From Acrocarpospora corrugata (GTDB taxonomy: Bacteria; Actinomycetota; Actinomycetes; Streptosporangiales; Streptosporangiaceae), in NCBI RefSeq assembly GCF_009687845.1, contig NZ_BLAD01000040.1, positions 1-64,000 of the forward strand: a DNA stretch of 64,000 nucleotides, read 5' to 3'. A model generated the notes under the pieces. The model worked only from the letters and a program-made list of their open reading frames with translations. It was not told the origin of the DNA and made no database searches. The position numbers and the translations under genes were made by a program. Below are positions 9,316-17,744 of the stretch, piece by piece. The stretch's first letter is position 1; every line of letters begins with the position of its first letter.

Positions 9316-9888
9316 ATGAAGGTCCCCCCGGCAGACAGGGCCGTGGCCCCGGGCTCGCTCGGCCTCGTTCAGGTGTTCGTCAACAGCGTCAGCATCGAGT
9401 TCGGCCCTGACGAGTTCGCCACCGCGGCGGGGCTGGCGGACTGGCTGGCCCGCAACGGGCTCGGCCCGGTGCCGGTGGGTGAACACGACCGCCACGACGC
9501 CGTCGTCCTGCGCGAGGCGGTGCGCGCGCTGCTCCGCGAGAACAACGGCGCGGGCCCCGACCTCGAAGCCCGCCAGGCGATCGCGCACATCGCCAGGAAC
9601 TGCCCGCTCATCGTGGGCTTCGACGCCGGCTCCGATCCGCTCGGGCTGCGGCCCGCGCTCACCGACATTCGCGGCGCGCTGGCGACGATCCTGTCGTCGG
9701 TCGCGGGGGCGGTGGCCGACGGCTCGTGGCAGCGGCTCAAAGCCTGCCACGAGCCGCGCTGCGAATGGATCTTCTACGACCGGTCCCGCAATCGCGGCAG
9801 CCGCTGGTGCTCGATGGCGGTCTGCGGCACCCGCGCGAAGATGCGCGTCTACCGGCAGGCGAAACGCGCGCAGGATCCCGTCACGTGA
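9316..9888 (+). CDS. CGNR zinc-finger / ABATE-domain regulator
   Basis: 190 residues. The N-terminal part fits the ABATE-type domain of stress-linked actinobacterial regulators (FVNSVSIEFGPDEFATAAGL, then LREAVRALL). The C-terminal zinc ribbon has Cys144, Cys149, Cys165 and Cys170 in CHEPRCEWIFYD and SMAVCGTRAK; the family signature CGNR reads CGTR here. These proteins are thought to bind nucleic acid and act as transcription regulators. AGGAGG lies only one base before this ATG, so a GTG nine codons downstream (9343) could be the true start. The 3' end overlaps the convergent xylanase gene by 8 bases. Confidence 0.8.
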   Translation: MKVPPADRAVAPGSLGLVQVFVNSVSIEFGPDEFATAAGLADWLARNGLGPVPVGEHDRHDAVVLREAVRALLRENNGAGPDLEARQAIAHIARNCPLIVGFDAGSDPLGLRPALTDIRGALATILSSVAGAVADGSWQRLKACHEPRCEWIFYDRSRNRGSRWCSMAVCGTRAKMRVYRQAKRAQDPVT

Positions 9889-11098
9889 GGGCCGCCTCGA
9901 TCGCCGTCTCGCCCGCGGCGGCGACCGTGAACGTGGCGGCGTCCCCGCCCGCTGAGACCTCGTAGTCCCCGAGGAAGCCGTTGAAGCGGACCCGGCCCTC
10001 CTCGTCCGTACGCAGGGTCGTCGGCGGGAGCCACCATTCACCCTTGATGAGGGCGTGCAGGGCCTCGTACGACGGTTTGGGGGTTCCGTCGGTCCGGACG
10101 AAGCCACCGGGGGCGCCGAGCCAGCCGTTGTCCGTCATGCCCCAGTACGTCATGGCGGTGACCGACGGGTGGGAGAGCAGGGTGCGGTAGTGCCGGGCGA
10201 CCTCGTCCGCCTGGCGGGCCTCGCCGTCGGGGGTGGTCGGCCAGTCGGGGATCTGGTAGTCGTTCAGGTCGACGATCTCCGGTGGCATCAGGTGGCCGGA
10301 CAGCAGGGTCGTCTCGGTGAAGTGGATCGGCAGGCCGTACCGGGCGAAACGGTCGATGGTGGCGAGGGTTTTCTCCTCGCCCCAGTAGCCCTGGTGCATG
10401 TGGCTCTGCAGGCCGAGCGCGTCGATCTTGATGCCGGCTTCGAGCACGCCCTCGATCAGGCATTCGTACGCGGCGGACATGTCGAAGTCGTTGAGCAGCA
10501 GGGTGGCGCGCGGGTTGGCCTCGCGGGCGGCGTCGAAGACCATGCGGACCATCGGGATCCGGCCCATCTCCCGGCAGATCCGGGTGATGCCGTTGTCGTA
10601 CTGCGCGAAGATCGGCATGATCACGACTTCGTTGATGACATCCCACAAGTCGATGACCCCGGCGAAGTCGGTCATCTCCCGCTTGATCCGCTCGACCTGG
10701 ACCCGCGCGATCTCCTCGTTGGTCAGGTCCATCAGCCAGTCCGCCGTCACCGTGTGCCAGGCGAGCGGGTGCCCCTTGACCACGCAGCCGCGCTCGGCGA
10801 ACCAGCGGGCCGTGTTGAGCAGCCGCACGGTGTCCGGTTTCCCGCGTTCGGGCTCGAACTGCCCCCAGTAGAACGGGAGGGTGGCGGCGTTGAACAGGCC
10901 GAACCACTGCTCGGCGAGGCGCTCGTCCGCCTCGGTCCCGGTCCCGTTGGCCAGATCGATGAAGTCGAACCCGATGCACCCGAACAGGAACGCGTGATCC
11001 CGCTGCGCGACCACCACCTCCCGGCCCGCCAGCGGCTCCCCCGCCGAGGTCACCCGTAACGTCACATCCGCCGCGCGAAACGCCCTGATATCCGACAT
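9881..11098 (-). CDS. GH10 endo-1,4-beta-xylanase family protein, no signal peptide
   Basis: 405 residues. A short beta N-terminal region (residues 8-30) leads into a GH10 TIM barrel with acid/base Glu157 in LWDVINE and nucleophile Glu262 in IHFTET, plus GHPLAWH and the substrate-binding TYWGMTDNGWL. A small C-terminal beta domain (about 350-405, RVRFNGFLGDYEVSA) follows. There is no signal peptide, so it probably acts in the cytoplasm on imported xylo-oligosaccharides, or on another glycoside. No xylose or xylan transport genes are next to it. The gene is divergent from the LLM oxidoreductase with an 80-base gap. Confidence 0.87.
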   Translation of the reverse strand: MSDIRAFRAADVTLRVTSAGEPLAGREVVVAQRDHAFLFGCIGFDFIDLANGTGTEADERLAEQWFGLFNAATLPFYWGQFEPERGKPDTVRLLNTARWFAERGCVVKGHPLAWHTVTADWLMDLTNEEIARVQVERIKREMTDFAGVIDLWDVINEVVIMPIFAQYDNGITRICREMGRIPMVRMVFDAAREANPRATLLLNDFDMSAAYECLIEGVLEAGIKIDALGLQSHMHQGYWGEEKTLATIDRFARYGLPIHFTETTLLSGHLMPPEIVDLNDYQIPDWPTTPDGEARQADEVARHYRTLLSHPSVTAMTYWGMTDNGWLGAPGGFVRTDGTPKPSYEALHALIKGEWWLPPTTLRTDEEGRVRFNGFLGDYEVSAGGDAATFTVAAAGETAIEAALT

Positions 11099-11178
11099 AT
11101 CACTATTCTCACCTCGCGCCGGCGATCTCTCCAGCAGTTCCGAAGTGAGACCCTGCCGTCCCCGGGTAGTCGACCGCG

Positions 11179-12132
11179 ATGGCGACCTACGGCTTCCACG
11201 CCTCCCATGAGCAAGCCCATCCGACCGCGCTGCTGGCGGCCGTCGTCCAGGCCGAGCAGGCCGGTTTCACCGCGGCCATGTGCTCCGACCACTTCTCGCC
11301 CTGGAGCGCCCGCCAGGGCCAGTCCGGTTTCGCCTGGTCGTGGCTCGGGGCGGCCCTCCAGGCCGGCACCCTCCCGATGGGCGTGGTCAACGCCCCCGGC
11401 CAGCGCTACCACCCGGCGATCATCGCCCAGGCCATCGGCACGCTGGCCGCCATGTACCCGTGGCGCTTCTGGACCGCCCTGGGCACCGGCGAGGCCAGCA
11501 ACGAGCACATCACCGGCGACGGCTGGCCCCGCAAGGACGTCAGGAACGCCCGCCTGCGCGAATGCGTCGACGTGATCAGAGCCCTGCTGGCCGGCGAGGA
11601 GGTCAGCCACGACGGCCTCGTCACCGTCGACCGCGCCCGCCTCTGGACCCGCCCGCAGGAACCGCCCCTCCTGCTCGGCGCGGCCGTCTCCGAAGCCACC
11701 GCCGCCTGGTGCGCCGACTGGGCCGACGGCCTGATCACCGTCGGCGGCCCCGCGGCGGGCCGGGTCCTGGACGCCTACCGCCAGGCGGGCGGCCGCGGCC
11801 CCGCCGCCGTCCAGGTCCACCTCAGCTGGGCCCCCACCGAAGAGGAGGCCCAGGCCGTCGCGTACGACCAGTGGCGCTCCAACGTCTTCGGCCCGCCGGC
11901 CAGCTGGGACCTGGACACCGCCGAACTCTTCGACGCCGTCTCCGCCTCAGTCCACCCGGAACTGGTCGCCGAGGCGGTGCACATCTCCGCCGACCTGGGC
12001 CGCCACCGCGCCTGGCTGGCCGACTACGTCGACCTCGGTTTCGACGAGGTCTACCTGCATCACGTGGGCCAGGATCAGACCGCCTTCATCCAGATGTTCG
12101 GCGCCAAAGTGCTCCCGGACCTGCCGGCCTAG
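11179..12132 (+). CDS. LLM-class flavin/F420-dependent oxidoreductase (TIGR03885-like)
   Basis: 317 residues. Luciferase-like TIM-barrel fold: start YGFHASHEQAHP, then AMCSDHFSPWSARQGQSGFAWSW-type segment in two pieces, and LGTGEASNEHI, the pattern of the TIGR03885 subgroup. This group is usually predicted to use F420 or FMN; the substrate is unknown. The chain is full length and soluble. It ends in a 4-base convergent overlap with an acetyltransferase gene. The start ATG follows only a weak purine stretch, and an alternative start is not evident. Confidence 0.82.
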   Translation: MATYGFHASHEQAHPTALLAAVVQAEQAGFTAAMCSDHFSPWSARQGQSGFAWSWLGAALQAGTLPMGVVNAPGQRYHPAIIAQAIGTLAAMYPWRFWTALGTGEASNEHITGDGWPRKDVRNARLRECVDVIRALLAGEEVSHDGLVTVDRARLWTRPQEPPLLLGAAVSEATAAWCADWADGLITVGGPAAGRVLDAYRQAGGRGPAAVQVHLSWAPTEEEAQAVAYDQWRSNVFGPPASWDLDTAELFDAVSASVHPELVAEAVHISADLGRHRAWLADYVDLGFDEVYLHHVGQDQTAFIQMFGAKVLPDLPA

Positions 12133-12671
12133 TCGAGGTCGAGTCGCCTGGTCATGATTCTGCAGAGTTCCGGTCTCAGTTCACGTGTGCCGTCAGCGTG
12201 GAAAAGGACTTCCGTGGTGGCCAGCTGGCCGTGCGGCCATTCCGCATATCCGAGGCGGGCGTACAGCCGCCGGGCGGCCTCGTTGTCCAGGGCCACGCCG
12301 AGCGCGACCTGCTTGAATCCGGCCAGCCACAGATACCGTTCGGCGTGGCGAATGAGCCGGGTGCCGACCCTCCTATTACGACGCCCTTCGACGACCTCCA
12401 AATGGGTGATCAATGGAACGTCCGGTAAATGGGCCCGGAGTTCTCGTTCCTCGGCCGCCGCGAGCCAGAGGTAGACGTCGCCGACGGGGGTCGCGTCCTG
12501 CCAGGCCACGAGCAGCACGCCATGGCCGATGGCCTGGGAGTTCAGCCGGTCGAGAAAATAGTGTTCCTGCCCCAGGGCTCGCACGAGCTCGGGGAGATCT
12601 CCGCGATCCGCCCGTCTGATAGCAATATGTCCCACAAACCACACATTCCCGGCTAACGCCGGGGAAATCAT
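12129..12671 (-). CDS. GNAT family N-acetyltransferase
   Basis: 180 residues. The GNAT core is visible: IRRADRGDLPELVRAL at the start, beta4 with THLEVVEGRRNRRVGTRLI (acetyl-CoA pyrophosphate loop RRNRRVGTR), then ALGVALDNEAARRLYARLGY, the typical motif B. The acceptor substrate cannot be read from sequence. The first 13 residues before GHIAIRRAD may not be translated; a later start would also fit the family. It lies 3 bases beyond the end of the glycosyltransferase-like gene on the same strand, so it may be the last gene of that operon. Confidence 0.82.
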   Translation of the reverse strand: MISPALAGNVWFVGHIAIRRADRGDLPELVRALGQEHYFLDRLNSQAIGHGVLLVAWQDATPVGDVYLWLAAAEERELRAHLPDVPLITHLEVVEGRRNRRVGTRLIRHAERYLWLAGFKQVALGVALDNEAARRLYARLGYAEWPHGQLATTEVLFHADGTRELRPELCRIMTRRLDLD

Positions 12672-12674
12672 AGG

Positions 12675-13820
12675 CTATCGATGACCTCGATCCGTCCGGC
12701 GCGACCCCTCGCCGATCAGCCATTCGGCCGCGCCGCCGACCCTCCCGGGGTATTTCGGCAAACCACCCAGGTACTTCTCCCACCGAATACGATCTTCCAG
12801 CCACGCTTCCACATATTCGACGCAGAACTTCGGCTCGATTCGGCTGAGCCGGCCGAGAGCGGCCAGCAGGGAGGCCTCCATCGATTTCGGATCGGATTTC
12901 ACGGTTTCCGGGCTCGCCCGGACCCGGCGCAGCACGTGCTCCACGAATTTCCGGCGCCGAATAAGAAAACGCTCCCAATGCCGGTGATCCGCCGCCGCGC
13001 TCCAGCCGCGCCCGGATCCCTCGTCCAGAAGCCAGTAGACGCCCTCGGCCAGCACGTCACCGAACTCCTGGTCCCGCGCCCTGCCCTCCCGGTCGAACGG
13101 GTCGTACGGCCGCTGCTTCACCATCCCCGTCACGGCGAGCGGCCGCACCGACTTCTCCCCCAGCAGGTAGAACCAGTCCTCGTTGTACACGTTCGGGAAG
13201 AAGGAGACGTTCCTGGTCGTCTCCACGGCGAGCGCGCCGCCCCCGACGAACGAATCCTGACGTCCGCCGGTCTCCCGATAGGCGTGACACACCACGGAGT
13301 TGTCCGGGTAGCCACCGATCCGCATCCCGACGACGTCGTAGATATCCAGAAGCGCGGCGGCGCGCGACACCTCGTGCAGCGCCCCGACCTCGATGTCATC
13401 GTCGAGGAAGACGATGCGCTCCCAGCCCGTCATCCGCGCCAGTGCCAGCCCCACGTTGCGCTTCGCGCTCAGATCGGTGACCCGATCGAAGATCGTGCCG
13501 CGCAGCAGGGCGTCGGTCGCGAAAGCCGGCAGGTTCAGCTGGCCGACGTCGCCGATGTCGATCGCGATCAGGTCCACCTCGGGCGGCACGACCCTCTCCG
13601 CCTGCGCCGCGCTGCTCCAGTTCCGGCTGTGCAGCGACACGAGCGGGCACCCGAGGTATCCCGCCAGCCGGGCGGCGTGTTTAAGCCAGCGAGGATGCCG
13701 GATCGTGGGCACCACGATGGCGTGCACGGGCGCGGGTGGCCCGGTGGGCGGCTCGTCGTATTCGGTGATCAGATGCCGGTGCGAACCGTGATGGTGCGTC
13801 CGTTCGATCTCAGTTGGCAT
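12675..13820 (-). CDS. Glycosyltransferase-like (GT-A fold) protein coupled to an XRE regulator
   Basis: 381 residues, no signal peptide or membrane helix. Strand-helix pattern of a GT-A nucleotide-sugar fold: AIVVPTIRHPRWL near residue 34, AKRNVGLALARMTGWERIVF near 119-138, then DDD at 140-142 (a DxD-like metal site), and FVGGGALAVETT followed by FFPNVYNEDWFYL, reminiscent of the acceptor side of family 2 enzymes. The C-terminal 110 residues are helical and basic. Donor and acceptor are unknown. The start lies 11 bases inside the upstream XRE gene, so translation is coupled. Homology to a named family is inferred from motifs only. Confidence 0.6.
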   Translation of the reverse strand: MPTEIERTHHHGSHRHLITEYDEPPTGPPAPVHAIVVPTIRHPRWLKHAARLAGYLGCPLVSLHSRNWSSAAQAERVVPPEVDLIAIDIGDVGQLNLPAFATDALLRGTIFDRVTDLSAKRNVGLALARMTGWERIVFLDDDIEVGALHEVSRAAALLDIYDVVGMRIGGYPDNSVVCHAYRETGGRQDSFVGGGALAVETTRNVSFFPNVYNEDWFYLLGEKSVRPLAVTGMVKQRPYDPFDREGRARDQEFGDVLAEGVYWLLDEGSGRGWSAAADHRHWERFLIRRRKFVEHVLRRVRASPETVKSDPKSMEASLLAALGRLSRIEPKFCVEYVEAWLEDRIRWEKYLGGLPKYPGRVGGAAEWLIGEGSRRTDRGHR

Positions 13821-14901
13821 CGGACGGCTCCGGCCATTCGTGCAGCCGGACCGTGTCGATGGTCCAGTCCGGCGTGAGCACGAGGCGGCCCTCGACCCGG
13901 ACCCGCATGAGCATGCTGTACGACTCGGCGTCCGCGAAACGCTCGCCCAGGTAGGCGTCGTTTCGCTGGCGGAACCGCGCGTCGGTGAGCGCTCGGACCG
14001 CGCCGTACACGCCTCGGGCGTAGATCCCGTTGCAGATGCTTACCGTGCACTCCTTGTTGTTGATGTTCGGACCGCGATAGAAGAAGGCCACATCCTCCAC
14101 CAGCGTGCGATCCGCCCCGTTCAGCGTGGCGTGATGCCTCCGGGTGCCATCGGCCTCGTCCACCTCGAAATAGGGCCCCTTCTCACCCGCCCAATCGGGC
14201 ACCTGCCGGACGGGGAGTTCGAGCCGATCGAGGAATGACGCGGTGATCCGATTCCAGTCCACGCCGCCCAATAGCACGATGTGGGTGGTGAGATCGTCGG
14301 CCTCCAGATCCCCGACCGACCGGAGGGTGACCAGGCTGGACGGATTCGCGGCGCGTAAGTGGCCGTGGAGTTCGAACAGCGAATCGAGGTCGGAATAGCG
14401 ATACAGGTCGATGTAGTCGGGTAAGTTCGGATCCGCGTACGGGATCTTGGCTCGTAGTTCGCCCGGGACCTGCGAGCAGATGATGGTGATCGGCATGTCG
14501 TCGGCGAAATGCCACGGGCCGGCGCTGACGCCGGCGCGCTTCTCCTCCCCGCCCGTCTGCACGGTGTTCTGATCGGCGAGGGCGATGGCGCGCAGTCGTT
14601 TCAGCTCGGTGAAGAGCCGATCGAATTCGGCGTGTTCCTCATCGGTCAGGTCCGGCAAAGCCAGCAGCCTCGGGACTCCGCCCGCCATCGAGCGCCTGGT
14701 GGCGAAGAAGATCGCGTAGCCCTGGAGGCGATCCATCGGCGGGATCTTCGGGGTACGAGCCGACTCCCATGACGAGACCAACGGGACGCTGACCCCGAAA
14801 GCGGCACAAAGCTGAGCCTGTGTGATCCGCATGCCCGGCCAGCGCTCTTCGCGAAGCTCTCGCAACCAGCGGGCCAGTGTTTCTCGATCGACGGCCACCA
14901 C
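13810..14901 (-). CDS. XRE helix-turn-helix protein with unrecognised C-terminal alpha/beta domain
   Basis: 363 residues. Residues 5-75 form an XRE-type DNA-binding domain (ITQAQLCAAFGVSVPLVSSW, then ARTPKIPP). After a helical linker, about 130-363 is an alpha/beta domain I cannot assign: PITIICSQVPGELRA, then THIVLLGGVDWN, VAFFYRGPNINN and CNGIYARGVYGAVRAL. The pattern (hydrophobic strand, loop, GG) suggests a Rossmann-like ligand-binding or enzymatic domain, perhaps a sensor. It is the first gene of a coupled pair with the glycosyltransferase-like gene. Autoregulation is plausible, since AACTTCAGC occurs at 14918-14926 just upstream and again at 15119-15127. Confidence 0.65.
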   Translation of the reverse strand: MVAVDRETLARWLRELREERWPGMRITQAQLCAAFGVSVPLVSSWESARTPKIPPMDRLQGYAIFFATRRSMAGGVPRLLALPDLTDEEHAEFDRLFTELKRLRAIALADQNTVQTGGEEKRAGVSAGPWHFADDMPITIICSQVPGELRAKIPYADPNLPDYIDLYRYSDLDSLFELHGHLRAANPSSLVTLRSVGDLEADDLTTHIVLLGGVDWNRITASFLDRLELPVRQVPDWAGEKGPYFEVDEADGTRRHHATLNGADRTLVEDVAFFYRGPNINNKECTVSICNGIYARGVYGAVRALTDARFRQRNDAYLGERFADAESYSMLMRVRVEGRLVLTPDWTIDTVRLHEWPEPSDAN

Positions 14902-14917
14902 GACTCCAATTCACCTG

Positions 14918-15127
14918 AACTTCAGCTATATCACTAAACCCCGAGCGAAATGAAGAACATGCAGCTGAGCAATAACGAAGTGGCTACTACGTGGCAGTCA
15001 CGAGATCGAGGCCGCCATTCTAGTCACCTTTTTCTGGCCAGGAGGGGAGAATGGCCGACTCGGCCAACGGGCATCAGTCCACCCAGGTGAATTCATCTGA
15101 GGAGCTGAAATCTCAGTTAACTTCAGC
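14918..15127. promoter_or_regulatory. Divergent intergenic region with repeated AACTTCAGC motif
   Basis: The gap between the XRE gene and the small ORF at 15051 is lower in GC than its surroundings. TGAACTTCAGC lies at 14916-14926 and TTAACTTCAGC at 15117-15127, the second inside the small ORF. The two copies share nine to ten bases in the same orientation. They could be operator half-sites of the XRE regulator, but two short copies are weak evidence. Confidence 0.25.
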
Positions 15128-15134
15128 GAGGTGA
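15051..15134 (+). CDS. Small ORF, 27 residues, upstream of a membrane peptide gene
   Basis: The ATG is preceded by a very strong ribosome site (AGGAGGGGAGA). The product starts MADSANGHQSTQ and ends LTSAR; it is hydrophilic, with no signal peptide or membrane segment. The stop is 4 bases before the start of the next gene, whose own ribosome site overlaps this stop, which suggests translational coupling. It may be a real micro-protein or a leader peptide controlling the downstream membrane protein. No homologue is known to me. Confidence 0.45.
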   Translation: MADSANGHQSTQVNSSEELKSQLTSAR

Positions 15135-15138
15135 GTCC

Positions 15139-15363
15139 ATGTCAACGGTAATCCTCCACAGCCTGGCGATGCCGCCCGTTCCCGTCGACCCCACCAGCAT
15201 CACGCTGCTCATCCTGGGCACCGCGATCATGCTGGTCCTGGGCGCCATCCGCTGGCTGATCCAGCGGGCCCGCGTCGTCGTGATGGTCAGCGGCACGAGC
15301 GTCCTGCTCGTCGTCCTGACCATCCTCATCCTGGCCTATCTGGTCACCTTCAGAACGACCTGA
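15139..15363 (+). CDS. Small two-helix membrane protein
   Basis: 74 residues. Two hydrophobic helices are visible, about 18-40 (ITLLILGTAIMLVLGAI) and 48-69 (VMVSGTSVLLVVLTILILAY), joined by the basic loop RWLIQRAR, so both ends probably face outside. AGGTGAG precedes the ATG. It follows the 27-residue ORF closely and lies 97 bases before the AI-2E-type permease gene. No family is recognised. Size and composition would fit a small regulator or a membrane-stress peptide, but that is speculation. Confidence 0.6.
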   Translation: MSTVILHSLAMPPVPVDPTSITLLILGTAIMLVLGAIRWLIQRARVVVMVSGTSVLLVVLTILILAYLVTFRTT

Positions 15364-15460
15364 TCTTCGTACCGACGTGAAATCGGGGTAAAGCCCGCTG
15401 ACCAGTGCGAATGGCGACAGCCAAGGGGTAGGAGCGTGGCATGGGAGTCCGGAATATGCC

Positions 15461-16627
15461 ATGAAATCCCCTGAAGAGAAGCCGCCGGCGTCGCCGAATC
15501 TCGAGGCGGGGAAGCCCGCGCCGGGGACGGTGGAGCGGGCGGTGGAGACGGCTGTCGCCACCTCCTCGGAGGAGAGGCCGTTCGGCAAACGGGGGCGGCC
15601 GTTCGATCGCCGGTCGCCCTTCTTCGTGGGGATGACGGCGGCGGCGGGGGTGGCGACGACCTATGGGGTGATCCTGCTGCTGGGAGCGGCGCGGGATGTG
15701 CTGATTCTCATCGGGCTGGGGTTGTTCCTGGCGATCGGGCTCGAACCTGCCGCGGCCTGGCTGGTACGGCGGGGCCTGCCCCGATGGGCGAGTGTGCTGC
15801 TCATCGTGACGCTGACGCTGGGCCTGGTGGCGGGTTTCCTCGCGCTGGCGATTCCGGCGATCCTCACCCAGGGCGCGCAGTTCGCGCATGAGGCGCCGAC
15901 CTACCTGAAGGAGGCCACCAGCCAGCGGACCTTCCTCGGCAAGCTCAACGAACGATTCGAGCTGGCCCGGCACATTCAGCAGCTGGGCACCGGGGAGCGT
16001 GGCCTGTCCCTGGTCGGTGGTGTGCTGGGGGCGGGGAAGGTGGTGGCGGGGGCGGCGGCCTCGCTGGTGATCGTGCTGGTGCTCACGGTGTACTTCCTCG
16101 CCGACATGCCCCGGATCAAGGCAACCGTGTACCGGTGTGTGCCGAACTCGCGGCGGCCGAGGGCGATCCTCATGGCGGACGACATTCTCGGCAAGGTGGG
16201 CATGTTCGTGCTCGGCAACCTGGCGACGTCGCTGGTCGCGGGGGTGCTGACCTTCGTCTGGCTGGAGATCTTCCGGGTGCCGTACGCGCTGCTGCTGGCC
16301 TTGTTCGTCGCGCTGATGGACCTGGTTCCCGTGGTGGGGTCGACCATCGCGGGGATCGCGGTCGCTCTGGTGGCCCTGTCGGTCTCACTGCCCGTGGCCC
16401 TGGCCACTGTTGGGTTCGTCCTGGTGTATCGGGTGTTCGAGGACTATGTGCTGGTGCCCCGGGTCATGGGCAAGGCGGTGGAGGTGCCCGGTGTGGTCAC
16501 CCTGATCGCGGTCACCGTCGGGGCGACGCTGCTGGGCATCGTCGGGGCGCTGATCGCGATCCCGGTCGCGGCCGCTCTGGGCCTGATTCTGCGGGAGGTC
16601 GCCTTCCCACGCCTGGACGACTCCTGA
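15461..16627 (+). CDS. AI-2E family transporter (PerM-type permease)
   Basis: 388 residues. A polar N-terminal tail of about 45 residues precedes seven to eight membrane helices with the family layout: two helices, a soluble loop with ILTQGAQFAHEAP, then helices including VLVLTVYFLADMPR, MDLVPVVGSTIAGIAVAL and the C-terminal IPVAAALGLILREV. Members export small signals or act as Na+/H+ antiporters; the substrate cannot be predicted. The gene ends 7 bases before the convergent hemerythrin gene. Confidence 0.88.
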   Translation: MKSPEEKPPASPNLEAGKPAPGTVERAVETAVATSSEERPFGKRGRPFDRRSPFFVGMTAAAGVATTYGVILLLGAARDVLILIGLGLFLAIGLEPAAAWLVRRGLPRWASVLLIVTLTLGLVAGFLALAIPAILTQGAQFAHEAPTYLKEATSQRTFLGKLNERFELARHIQQLGTGERGLSLVGGVLGAGKVVAGAAASLVIVLVLTVYFLADMPRIKATVYRCVPNSRRPRAILMADDILGKVGMFVLGNLATSLVAGVLTFVWLEIFRVPYALLLALFVALMDLVPVVGSTIAGIAVALVALSVSLPVALATVGFVLVYRVFEDYVLVPRVMGKAVEVPGVVTLIAVTVGATLLGIVGALIAIPVAAALGLILREVAFPRLDDS

Positions 16628-16634
16628 GCGCTCT

Positions 16635-17108
16635 CTAGGCGTCGGCGCTGGGCACGCTCAGCGGGTCGCGGGGCGCGCGCGGCTTGGCCGCCTCCATCTC
16701 CTCGCCGAGTTCCCGCAGCCGTTTGCGGCCCATCGCGGCCCGCACCTGCGGGAACCACTCCTGCTCTTCTTCTTCGACGTGGTGGCGGACGTTCTCGATG
16801 AGCACCGTCACCTTGGCGTCGAATCGTTCGTCCTTGACGTCGAGATTCTTGAGTTCGGCCAGGATCCACGCCACCACGTGGTGTTCCTCGACGCTTTCGA
16901 GCACGTGGTCGTCGGTCTCCGGCGCGGCTTTCCGCGCGGCCGGGTAGAAGATCTCTTCTTCGATGTGCGCGTGTACGGTCAGCTCTTCGATGACTTTGGC
17001 GACGAGCTCTCTTTTCTCTCTGTACGCCTTCCGCCCAGCCTTCTCGTACCGCTTGAACAGCTTTTCGACCGTTTTATGGTCATTTTTGAGGAAAACGATG
17101 GCATCCAT
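16635..17108 (-). CDS. Hemerythrin-domain protein
   Basis: 157 residues from the ATG at 17108 (MDAIVFLKNDHKTVE); the frame is open further upstream but that part overlaps the GtrA gene and has no family similarity. Four-helix hemerythrin pattern with iron ligands in KNDHKTVEKLF, HAHIEEEIFYP, EEHHVVAWI and HHVEEEEQEWFP. Such proteins bind O2 or NO at a di-iron site and protect or sense under oxygen or nitrosative stress. Cytoplasmic. It follows GtrA on the same strand by 34 bases. Confidence 0.9.
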   Translation of the reverse strand: MDAIVFLKNDHKTVEKLFKRYEKAGRKAYREKRELVAKVIEELTVHAHIEEEIFYPAARKAAPETDDHVLESVEEHHVVAWILAELKNLDVKDERFDAKVTVLIENVRHHVEEEEQEWFPQVRAAMGRKRLRELGEEMEAAKPRAPRDPLSVPSADA

Positions 17109-17142
17109 CCCCGGCACGTACCCCTCGCGTGCCGTTGAAACA

Positions 17143-17682
17143 TCAGTCCTGCGTACTCCGGGGGACCGGAATCTGCGTCTCCTGGTTCGCTTCCGGCACG
17201 TCCCGTACCGTGACCGGAAAGAAGACCCACTTCCGGTAGGCCCAGAAGCGGAACAGCGTTCCCGCGGCCACGCCCACCAGGTTGGCGGAGTTGAGCGCCA
17301 CCGGATTGCTGAGCTTGAGGGTGTATTCGGTGAAGCCGACGCAGAGCAGCTGGATGAGCAGGCCGATGCCATTGAAAATGGCGAACAGCGCGAACTCCTG
17401 CATCTGCCCGGAATTGCCGCGGTCGCGCCAGGTCCAGTGGCGGTGCGCGTAGTAGGTGAAGACGCACGCCACCACGGTGGCCAGGACGACGGACGTCAGC
17501 GGGCCGAGGCCGACGCCGTAGCGCAGCACGTTCGAGCCGGGCACGCTGATCACGAACCCGATCGCGCCGATCGTTCCGAACTTGGTGACTTCGCGGGCGA
17601 TGAGGCGAAGTCCGCTGAGCACTGCACGGGCGAACGCATGCGATGGAAGTCCGCTCGATGGTGAGATATTACGAAGATCCAC
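17143..17682 (-). CDS. GtrA family membrane protein
   Basis: 179 residues with four hydrophobic helices, the first preceded by EVTKFGTIGAIGFVISVPG and the last two around FAIFNGIGLLIQLLCVGF and NLVGVAAGTLFRFWAYRKWVF. The motif FTYYAHRHWTW and the closing RFWAYRKWVF are typical of GtrA, a family linked to polyprenyl-phosphate sugar flipping and cell-surface polysaccharide synthesis. No partner glycosyltransferase is adjacent. The gene is divergent from the sirtuin gene. Confidence 0.88.
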   Translation of the reverse strand: MDLRNISPSSGLPSHAFARAVLSGLRLIAREVTKFGTIGAIGFVISVPGSNVLRYGVGLGPLTSVVLATVVACVFTYYAHRHWTWRDRGNSGQMQEFALFAIFNGIGLLIQLLCVGFTEYTLKLSNPVALNSANLVGVAAGTLFRFWAYRKWVFFPVTVRDVPEANQETQIPVPRSTQD

Positions 17683-17744
17683 CGTACCGGGCCTGGTGGA
17701 CGCGAACGGGCCCGGGATGCCGTCACGCGCCGAAGGGGGCCTAA

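Noticed and set aside
16635-17372. Hemerythrin gene starting at 17372
   Set aside because: The extra 88 residues are Ser/Arg-rich antisense-like translation across the GtrA gene; the family begins at MDAIVFLKND (17108).
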